Shown piece after piece: positions 1 to 5,565 of a stretch of 38,221 nt of DNA. Each line of letters starts with the position of its first letter. Position 1 is the first letter of the stretch. The stretch is taken from NCBI GenBank assembly GCA_017537925.1, contig JAFYJW010000072.1, positions 1 through 38,221 on the forward strand. Direction: 5' to 3'. The stretch is from Synergistes sp. Lineage in GTDB: Bacteria; Synergistota; Synergistia; Synergistales; Synergistaceae. The position numbers and the translations under genes were made by a program. The notes beneath the pieces were generated by a model, which was given only the letters and a program-made list of their open reading frames with translations, ran no database searches and had not been told where the DNA came from.

Positions 1-240
1 GAAGTGGGGTATATGTTGGTACAGTCTTACGGAAATGGCTGTCAGCTTATAAGCGCCGAAGCGCAGGTCTCATATGAAAGGATGCGTTCATGCCGGTGAT
101 ATATTCCGTATTTTCCGCTTTGAGGCTCTCTGTCATGTCCGTGCGTCGCATCTCTTTACCGGGTAAATATACAGCACATATATGAGGATTTTATGAGGCG
201 TGTATGTAAATTTCAGGAAGAAGCCAGGCTCACTGCATGG
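1..240. other. Left-edge stretch without a recognisable gene
   Basis: No gene could be supported here. The plus strand is open in frame 1 from the window edge to a TGA at 97-99, giving about 32 codons that resemble nothing I know. It could be the tail of a gene cut by the window edge or chance. The rest of the stretch shows stops in all frames and no tRNA-like or repeat structure. It ends at the carbamate kinase terminator. Confidence 0.3.
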
Positions 241-263
241 AAAAGCCGGCCCGAAGGCCGGCT
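241..263 (-). terminator. Intrinsic terminator after carbamate kinase
   Basis: A perfect 8-bp stem (AGCCGGCC/GGCCGGCT, 244-251 with 256-263) is closed by a loop that reads TTCG on the minus strand, the extra-stable tetraloop sequence. It is followed on the minus strand by TTTT (244-241). It lies about 45 nt after the arcC stop codon and has a T-tract only in that direction. Confidence 0.85.
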
Positions 264-308
264 CAGATACTTCTTCTGAAATATGCGCCGCGCTTCGCGC
301 ATATTTCG

Positions 309-1304
309 CTATGCCATTGTTATTACAGTTCCCGTTTTGCCTTCAAGCGCATCTATCGCCTTTGACAGCGACGTGATTATGGCCTTTTTGCCAGGGAAGC
401 GGCGAGCGAACTTAATAGCCGCCATGACCTTGGGCTCCATGCTGCCCGCGCCGAACTGCCCTTCTTCCATATATCTGATCGCATCCTGCACCCTGATATG
501 CTCAAGCGCTTTCTGATCGGGGCGGCCAAAGTTGATATAGACATTTTCGACCTCGGTCAGTATGAGCAGGATATCGGTCTCCATATCTTCGGCAAGGCGT
601 TCTGCGGCAAGGTCTTTATCTATGACCGCGGCTACGCCTGTCAGGGAGCCGTCCATATTCTCTATCACAGGGATGCCCCCGCCGCCCGCAGTGACCACTA
701 TCGTCGTGTCCCACAGACGCTTTACGGAATCCAGCTCCACTATCCTCTTGGGCTTCGGCGAAGGCACGACGCGGCGCCATCCGCGCCCGGAATCTTCTTT
801 CATCGTCCAGCCGTTTTCTTTAGAGAGCTTTTCTGCCTCTTCCGCGTCGTAAAAGCGTCCCACAGGCTTCGTGGGCTTCTGAAACGCGGGATCGTTCTCA
901 TCGACTATGACCTGAGTGACTATCGTGACTACGGGGATGCTCCTGTTTCTGTTCCTGAGAGCGTCGCGCAGGCTCTGCTGAATCTGATAGCCTATATAGC
1001 CCTCGGTCATAGCGCCGCAGCAGTCGAAAGGAATCGCCGGAAGCTGATCCGGCTGAGCGGCGGCCGCGATCTCCTGCTGGAGGACAAGACGGCCTACCTG
1101 CGGCCCGTTTCCGTGAACTACTGCCATCTCAAAACCGCTGCAGCTGATTTCGGCAAGGCTCTCACATGTTTTCTTGACAACGCGCAGCTGCTCTTCGGCA
1201 GTAGGAGGCGTGCCGGCCTCCATAAGGGCATTTCCTCCAAGCGCTATAACTACCTTTGTTGCTCTGGAACCGCTCTGGGCAGAGGCTATTGTATGCGGGA
1301 CCAT
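309..1304 (-). CDS. arcC: Carbamate kinase
   Basis: The 331-residue product belongs to the amino acid kinase family and should catalyse the reversible reaction carbamoyl phosphate + ADP to carbamate + ATP in the cytoplasm. It is the ATP-yielding last step of arginine deiminase, agmatine or purine-derived carbamoyl phosphate catabolism. The N-terminal phosphate-binding segment VVIALGGNAL, the HGNGPQVG motif, the VTAGGGGIPV stretch and the C-terminal GSMEPKVMAA segment are all classic for this enzyme, and the length is normal. A GTG 18 nt upstream is possible, but the ATG at 1304 has AAGGAG 9 nt ahead and is preferred. No arginine deiminase or ornithine carbamoyltransferase gene is adjacent, so the source of carbamoyl phosphate is not visible here. 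The gene has its own promoter (1364-1393) and terminator (241-263), so it is probably monocistronic. Confidence 0.95.
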   Translation of the reverse strand: MVPHTIASAQSGSRATKVVIALGGNALMEAGTPPTAEEQLRVVKKTCESLAEISCSGFEMAVVHGNGPQVGRLVLQQEIAAAAQPDQLPAIPFDCCGAMTEGYIGYQIQQSLRDALRNRNRSIPVVTIVTQVIVDENDPAFQKPTKPVGRFYDAEEAEKLSKENGWTMKEDSGRGWRRVVPSPKPKRIVELDSVKRLWDTTIVVTAGGGGIPVIENMDGSLTGVAAVIDKDLAAERLAEDMETDILLILTEVENVYINFGRPDQKALEHIRVQDAIRYMEEGQFGAGSMEPKVMAAIKFARRFPGKKAIITSLSKAIDALEGKTGTVITMA

Positions 1305-1363
1305 ATTATCGCTCTCCTTCACACTGATTATTTGGCTGTCGATGGATTACTGTGTGCAGGAGT

Positions 1364-1393
1364 ATTATAAACCTTAAGCACAAAAAAGTTCAA
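1364..1393 (-). promoter_or_regulatory. Sigma-70-type promoter of arcC
   Basis: Read on the minus strand: -35 TTGAAC (1393-1388), an 18-nt spacer, and a perfect -10 TATAAT (1369-1364). Transcription should start near 1357, leaving a leader of about 50 nt before the ATG at 1304. Confidence 0.7.
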
Positions 1394-1491
1394 TAATAAT
1401 TTTTCACACGGCCAGCAGTATGCGCTGTACCGGCAGATCTGTCTGATTCAGGGCGGATCAATAATAAATTTTTTTGATATACAGGGTCAAT

Positions 1492-2433
1492 TCAGACCAT
1501 GTGAAGGATGTTTGCCCACACCGGTATGGCGAATATGCACATGATAGTAGTTGACGCGACGAGGTCGGCCGCATAGTCTCCGTCCATGCCCATGCCGCGC
1601 GCCAATATGAAACAGTTGACCGCGGTCGGCATCGCGCTCATCATTACCGTGACCTTCAGCATATTCTCAGATACGGGGAAAAAGCAGAACAGAAGATACA
1701 TAAGCGCAGGATTCAGCGCCAGCTTCACGAGCATGTCAAACCATGTTCTGCGTATTATACCGGCAAAAGCTCCCAGGTTAGAAAGGTCAAGCGAGCCTCC
1801 GAGAGCAAGAAGGGCTACCGCTGTAGCTGCATTGCCCATCAGCTTCAGGGTCTCATCAATTACAAAATGTATATGAATTCCGGATAAGGCAAATACGACG
1901 CCGGCTGAACACGACAGAATCAGCGGGTTTGTGGCAAGTCTCTTCAGAATGGTAATTATCCCTTTCGCTGACATCCTGCCGTGCATAATTATCTCGCCTG
2001 CCGCAACGGAAAGCAGCTGGAATGATACTGCGGTAACGGCAAGGTAGACCGCTGCCTCGCTCATCCCGCTGCTTCCCATCGAAAGCTGTATTACAGGAAG
2101 GCCGAGATAAACGTTGTTCCCCCTGAAAGAGGCAAAAACCGACGTGGCGGTGCGTCTAAGATCCCCTTTGTGTATAAAAAAACGGGCTGAGATATAGGCA
2201 AAAAGCATCGTCAAAAGGAAACAGATCGTCGTAGCGTAAAAAAGATTAGTCTGGGAGAGAGCGCTGCGACCCGCAAGGTAGGAAGTCCGGAAAAGAAGGG
2301 GCGGAAGGATCACATAAAAGAGCGTCCTCATAAGCGCCGCTATATCATCGGCGGAATAAAACCCGTACGCACGGAGCCGGTTGCCTATAACGATTATTAT
2401 CAACAGCGGCAGAACAAGAAATATCCCCAGCAT
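1492..2433 (-). CDS. AEC-family (auxin efflux carrier type) permease
   Basis: This 313-residue, highly hydrophobic protein has about ten membrane segments and the usual two-repeat look of the AEC/Mem_trans family: five helices, a polar linker near residues 150-165, then five helices. The N-terminal part contains VILPPLLFRTSY and the start of the second half contains LLALGGSLDLSNL, both typical of the family. Bacterial members move malate, malonate, other small organic acids or amino acids across the inner membrane. The substrate cannot be read from the sequence. The ATG at 2433 has AAGGGGA about 7 nt ahead. It lies divergent from the enoyl-CoA hydratase gene and upstream of, but probably not cotranscribed with, carbamate kinase, which has its own promoter in the 187-nt gap. 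Confidence 0.88.
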   Translation of the reverse strand: MLGIFLVLPLLIIIVIGNRLRAYGFYSADDIAALMRTLFYVILPPLLFRTSYLAGRSALSQTNLFYATTICFLLTMLFAYISARFFIHKGDLRRTATSVFASFRGNNVYLGLPVIQLSMGSSGMSEAAVYLAVTAVSFQLLSVAAGEIIMHGRMSAKGIITILKRLATNPLILSCSAGVVFALSGIHIHFVIDETLKLMGNAATAVALLALGGSLDLSNLGAFAGIIRRTWFDMLVKLALNPALMYLLFCFFPVSENMLKVTVMMSAMPTAVNCFILARGMGMDGDYAADLVASTTIMCIFAIPVWANILHMV

Positions 2434-2465
2434 CGAGCCATCCCCTTATCATATGTCATCTAAGT

Positions 2466-2471
2466 ATTATA
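2466..2471 (-). promoter_or_regulatory. Possible -10 element for the AEC permease
   Basis: A perfect TATAAT on the minus strand lies about 30 nt upstream of the permease start. The hexamer 17 nt further upstream (GTCATG) is a poor -35, so this is only a partial promoter prediction. The rest of the 207-nt divergent gap (2434-2640) holds no gene I can support. Confidence 0.4.
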
Positions 2472-2640
2472 GCCCATGCCGCACCTGCCATGACATAAAA
2501 ATAACGGCGCTTACCGTTTGCCTTACGGCAGAAATCATTACGGATACGCCCAAAAATTGCAGGTATGACGCGCATGGAGAAGTCTGATATTCTATACTTA
2601 TATCGGCCGGCCGGCAATATTTTTGAACGGAGATGCAAAA

Positions 2641-3420
2641 ATGGATCAAAACAGTGTGATCGTAAAAAAAGAAGATAAGACGGCATGGGTGACGATGAAC
2701 AGGCCGGAAGCGCTTAATTCTCTTGCGCCTGAGCTATGTTCCGCGCTTGTGGAAACGCTTGCCGAATGCGAGGCGGACAGCGGCATACGTGCCGTAGTGC
2801 TTTCAGGGAACGGAAAAGCCTTCTGCGCCGGCGGCGACCTGCGTACTATCGCAGCGTTGGGCGGTATTGAAGAAGCACGCGGATATGTCCGCTCGGCCGG
2901 AATGATCACCTCGGCCATCATGCGCTCAAAAAAGCCGTATATAGCAATGGTTGGCGGAGCTGCCGCAGGCGCGGGCTTCAATATTGCTCTTGCATGCGAT
3001 TTCATCTGCGCCTCATCCAACGCTAAATTCTCACAGGCTTTCTGCTCCGTCGGCCTGATATCCGACTGCGGAGGCAGCCTGCTGCTGCGCCGCGAGGTCG
3101 GAACGCGCGCAGCGAAGGCACTTATGTTCCTTCCGCGCACACTTTCGGCTGACGACGCGATGCGGCTCGGCCTGCTCTTCAGCCTTACTGCGCCGGAAAA
3201 GCTGTACGAAACAGCGGCTGCGCTTGCGTCGGAGCTGGCGGCTCAGCCGCCGATCGCGCTTGCTCAAATGAAGAAACTGCAGAACGAAACAGAAGCGATA
3301 GAAGAGATACTGCGCAAAGAAGAGGAGATACAGGCCCGGCTGATGATCGGCGAGGACTGCAGGGAGGGCATAAAAGCATTTTTTGAAAAGCGCCGTCCCA
3401 TATTCAGCGGAAAAAGCTGA
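2641..3420 (+). CDS. Enoyl-CoA hydratase/isomerase family protein
   Basis: The 259-residue product is a crotonase-superfamily enzyme acting on acyl-CoA thioesters in the cytoplasm. The oxyanion-hole segments are present: GNGKAFCAGGDLR near residues 58-70 and IAMVGGAAAGAGFNIALACD near 102-121. The usual C-terminal helical trimerisation region follows. At the position where hydratases carry the second catalytic glutamate, the sequence around SVGLISDCGGSLLL has aspartate (D147-C148), so the reaction could be isomerisation or another crotonase chemistry rather than plain hydration. The substrate is not predictable. A TTG start six codons upstream is possible, but the ATG at 2641 has GGAG 8 nt ahead. 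It stands alone on the plus strand. Confidence 0.88.
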   Translation: MDQNSVIVKKEDKTAWVTMNRPEALNSLAPELCSALVETLAECEADSGIRAVVLSGNGKAFCAGGDLRTIAALGGIEEARGYVRSAGMITSAIMRSKKPYIAMVGGAAAGAGFNIALACDFICASSNAKFSQAFCSVGLISDCGGSLLLRREVGTRAAKALMFLPRTLSADDAMRLGLLFSLTAPEKLYETAAALASELAAQPPIALAQMKKLQNETEAIEEILRKEEEIQARLMIGEDCREGIKAFFEKRRPIFSGKS

Positions 3421-3555
3421 AGACAACGCATAAAGGGGCGTTATCTGCTTTATCTGCTTCAGCACATCGTGCAGCATATGTGCGGCGGACTGTCAGATCA
3501 GACGGCGGACAGCGGGGGCTCCGGGACAACAGCAGTTTTAAGGCCTGCTATACGC

Positions 3556-3561
3556 TATAAT
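3556..3561 (+). promoter_or_regulatory. Possible -10 element upstream of the MBL hydrolase
   Basis: A perfect TATAAT lies about 85 nt upstream of the proposed CTG start of the MBL gene. No good -35 hexamer sits 16-18 nt upstream of it. Beyond this element, the 226-nt gap from 3421 to 3646 shows nothing I can support. Confidence 0.35.
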
Positions 3562-3646
3562 AGCGGAAGGAACATACGCACCCGCTGTAAGAGCAGAGAG
3601 TTTGATATTCTGCCTGGACTGACTGCCCCGAAAGGCGGAAACGAAA

Positions 3647-4498
3647 CTGAAAATAATCAGAAAAGTATCATATGCGGCATTACTATCACTTACAGCGTTG
3701 CTTGCGTTTTTTGCGCTTTCGGCCGCAGCCGCTCCCCGGCTGCGCTATTACGGCGTGGACGCAGGCCAGGGAGACTGTTCGCTTTTTATACTGCCAGGAG
3801 GGGAAACTATCGTTATCGACGCAGGCCCCGAAAAGACCGCGCGGCGGACAGTGCGGTATATCAAGTCATGCGGGGTCAAAAAGATCGACCTGCTTGTCGC
3901 AACGCATCCCCACGAAGACCATATAGGCGGCATGAGGGCGCTTTTAGCGGCGTTCCCGGTGGGTACGATATGGGACAGCGGCTTCAGTTACGGCTCTTTT
4001 ATACAGGAAAGATTCTACCGTGATATAAAAAAGAGAAACATCCTGTTCAAGACGGTAAAGCGCGGAGATACGGCAAGGCTGGGCAACGTGAATCTGCAGG
4101 TACTGGCCCCGGCGCGTCTGATCACAGGCACAAGAAGCGATGCAAACAACAACAGCATAGTCCTGCTTATTACTTACGGGAACATTTCATTTCTGATGAC
4201 CGGAGACATGGAGCGCGAGGAGTATGCATCGATACGCCCGCTGCCGGGGGCTACGGTGCTTAAAGCTGCTCATCACGGCAGCAGCAGCGGCATGGGCAGA
4301 CAGCTTATGCGCGACGTTTCTCCGGAGATCGTGGTTCTGAACTATGAGAAAGAGAACAGCTACGGATACCCGCACAAAGAGACGGTAGCGGAAATAAGGC
4401 GTTCGGGAGCAAGGCGTTTCGATACCGCAGACGGCGCGGTCAGGCTGTATACAGACGGCACGTCTTTGATTTTCGACGGGAAGAGGGAAATAAAATGA
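3647..4498 (+). CDS. Exported metallo-beta-lactamase-fold hydrolase (ComEC C-terminal-like)
   Basis: This is a metallo-hydrolase resembling the soluble C-terminal domain of the competence protein ComEC. The metal-binding motif H-P-H-E-D-H lies at residues 87-92, and the TGDME and KAAHHGSSSG motifs near 186-213 supply further ligands. From the CTG at 3647 the protein is 283 residues and begins with an ideal signal peptide: a basic n-region (KIIRK), about 20 hydrophobic residues, then an alanine-rich cleavage region before the YYGVDAGQGD start of the fold. The only later standard-type start, TTG at 3698, would cut the signal peptide in half; a stop at 3620-3622 limits the upstream side, and no ATG, GTG or TTG lies between. 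AAGGCGGA precedes the CTG by 7 nt. The likely role is an exported nuclease or phosphodiesterase. The stop overlaps the start of the DUF3006 gene. Confidence 0.8.
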   Translation: MKIIRKVSYAALLSLTALLAFFALSAAAAPRLRYYGVDAGQGDCSLFILPGGETIVIDAGPEKTARRTVRYIKSCGVKKIDLLVATHPHEDHIGGMRALLAAFPVGTIWDSGFSYGSFIQERFYRDIKKRNILFKTVKRGDTARLGNVNLQVLAPARLITGTRSDANNNSIVLLITYGNISFLMTGDMEREEYASIRPLPGATVLKAAHHGSSSGMGRQLMRDVSPEIVVLNYEKENSYGYPHKETVAEIRRSGARRFDTADGAVRLYTDGTSLIFDGKREIK

Positions 4499-4725
4499 CG
4501 GAAATGCGCATGGCAAAAACAACGGTCCTTTTCGTCGATGCCGTAAACGGCGGCACGGCAAGACTACTGCCGAAGGAGGGCACGGCTTTTGACTTTCCTT
4601 TGAGATTTCTGCCGGAAGGCATACGCGAGGGAGCGTGCATAAAGTTCACCGCTGCGCTGCAGGACAATAAAGAAAGACGCAGCAAGACCGACGATCTTCT
4701 TCTTAGCCTGGATAATAAAGAATAA
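4495..4725 (+). CDS. DUF3006-family small protein
   Basis: This 76-residue protein matches the pattern of the DUF3006 family: a first beta strand (TTVLFVDAVNG), a central segment ending LRFLPEGIREGACIKF, and a charged C-terminal tail. Family members are small, probably beta-barrel-like, of unknown function, and are often encoded beside ComEC-like MBL hydrolases, as here. The start overlaps the stop of the hydrolase gene in an ATGA arrangement, so the two are translationally coupled. It has no signal peptide although its partner does, which argues against a simple secreted complex. A start four codons later (the second ATG) is also possible, but the ATGA overlap supports 4495. Confidence 0.72.
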   Translation: MTEMRMAKTTVLFVDAVNGGTARLLPKEGTAFDFPLRFLPEGIREGACIKFTAALQDNKERRSKTDDLLLSLDNKE

Positions 4726-4879
4726 AACGAAAACCGCAGCTGGATTTCAGATGGGGCTGTGAAAGAGTTTCTGTAAACAGGTTTCCTGTGATACCGGTTT
4801 TTCCCGGCAGCCAGGGGAATCGGCCGCCCGGTCTGCCGCACGGCTGATTATCATATGAATCATAACTGACGTTATATGA

Positions 4880-4907
4880 ACAGCGGACGGAGCCCTCCGT
4901 CCGCTGT
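4880..4907. terminator. Bidirectional terminator between DUF3006 and cupin genes
   Basis: A perfect 13-bp inverted repeat (4880-4892 and 4895-4907) is separated by 2 nt, so the real loop would use the top few pairs. It is followed on the plus strand by a T-rich run (AGTTCTTCATTATTTT). It lies between two convergent genes and can serve both. The remainder of the 4726-5020 gap shows no supportable gene. Confidence 0.72.
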
Positions 4908-5020
4908 AGTTCTTCATTATTTTAATCAGCAAATCCGGCTGCAGCGTGAATTTTGGAACGATCAGCCGCTATGCTTTCCGCCGTTTTATAAAAACGCCGC
5001 CGGAACGGTTATAAACTGTT

Positions 5021-5446
5021 TTAAGCTTCTTCTTTTTTTTTCGCGCGCTCTTCACGCATCGCGTATTTCTTCGCGTGCGGATCGCCGCAGGTAGGCACTA
5101 TGCAGAAGAATTCGAGCGGGATATCCGCGTCGTTCTTATATTCGTGAACAAGACCGCCGGGGACTCTTGTCCAGTAACCTGTCTTCATCTGATACGGCAC
5201 TCTTTTGCCGGCTTCCTCTTCAACTTCCACTACTCCGTCCCCGGAAAGCGTGAACATCAGATGATCCCAGTCGTGGACGTGCGCAGGAATCGATTTGTGC
5301 GGCGGGAGAATGAAGTGACGCATCACATAATCTTTCCAGAACCTGTCGGGACCGAAAAGCGTCCTTTTTTGGATATCGGGGGCAAGCGCCGAAGCGTTCT
5401 GCAGCGGCAGCTCATATATCGAACCGTAGTATTTTCCTTCGCTCAT
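5021..5446 (-). CDS. Cupin-domain protein
   Basis: The 141-residue product is a single-domain cupin. Motif 1 is visible as PAHVHDWDH (metal-ligand candidates H56, H58 and H62) followed by a glycine turn and VVEVEEE. Motif 2 contains VPGGLVHEY, with H101. It is cytoplasmic, with a lysine-rich tail (ERAKKKEE). Cupins range from small sugar- or amino-acid-modifying enzymes to ligand sensors, and the sequence does not say which. The ATG at 5446 has GGGAGG 9 nt ahead and is chosen over an in-frame start 16 codons upstream that lacks one. It lies downstream of the molybdoenzyme gene, separated by a hairpin (5506-5533), so cotranscription would need read-through. Confidence 0.8.
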   Translation of the reverse strand: MSEGKYYGSIYELPLQNASALAPDIQKRTLFGPDRFWKDYVMRHFILPPHKSIPAHVHDWDHLMFTLSGDGVVEVEEEAGKRVPYQMKTGYWTRVPGGLVHEYKNDADIPLEFFCIVPTCGDPHAKKYAMREERAKKKEEA

Positions 5447-5505
5447 TGGACAGTTCCTCCCTTGTCTGTTTGCGTTGCAGTACAAGTCTATCATGAAAAG
5501 GCAGG

Positions 5506-5533
5506 GGCCGGCATGAAAATATTCATGCCGGCC
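5506..5533 (-). terminator. Hairpin between molybdoenzyme and cupin genes
   Basis: A perfect 12-bp stem (GGCCGGCATGAA with its complement) has a 4-nt loop, 32 nt after the molybdoenzyme stop. On the minus strand the downstream sequence is CCTGCCTTTT, so the T-run starts several nt late. It may be a weak terminator, or an RNA-stabilising hairpin that lowers cupin expression relative to the upstream gene. Confidence 0.55.
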
Positions 5534-5565
5534 TCCTCAGTTAGCTTTTAATTTACGCCTGGATA

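Noticed and set aside
498-1370. Plus-strand open frame of 290 codons opposite carbamate kinase
   Set aside because: It is antisense to a well-conserved enzyme, crosses its promoter, and has no motif of its own.
1415-1445. Imperfect hairpin between the AEC permease and carbamate kinase genes
   Set aside because: The stem is interrupted and there is no adjacent T-run, so I did not call a terminator for the permease gene.
2603-2615. CCGGCCGG-rich palindrome upstream of the enoyl-CoA hydratase
   Set aside because: It is a short GC palindrome of a kind expected by chance at this GC content, with no supporting repeat or promoter spacing.
3469-4023. Plus-strand frame of 184 codons upstream of and overlapping the MBL gene
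   Set aside because: It overlaps the MBL coding region in another frame and has no family features; the signal peptide and metal motif support the chosen frame.
4747-4932. Minus-strand frame of 61 codons between the DUF3006 and cupin genes
   Set aside because: It runs through the bidirectional terminator and has no ribosome site or recognisable motif.
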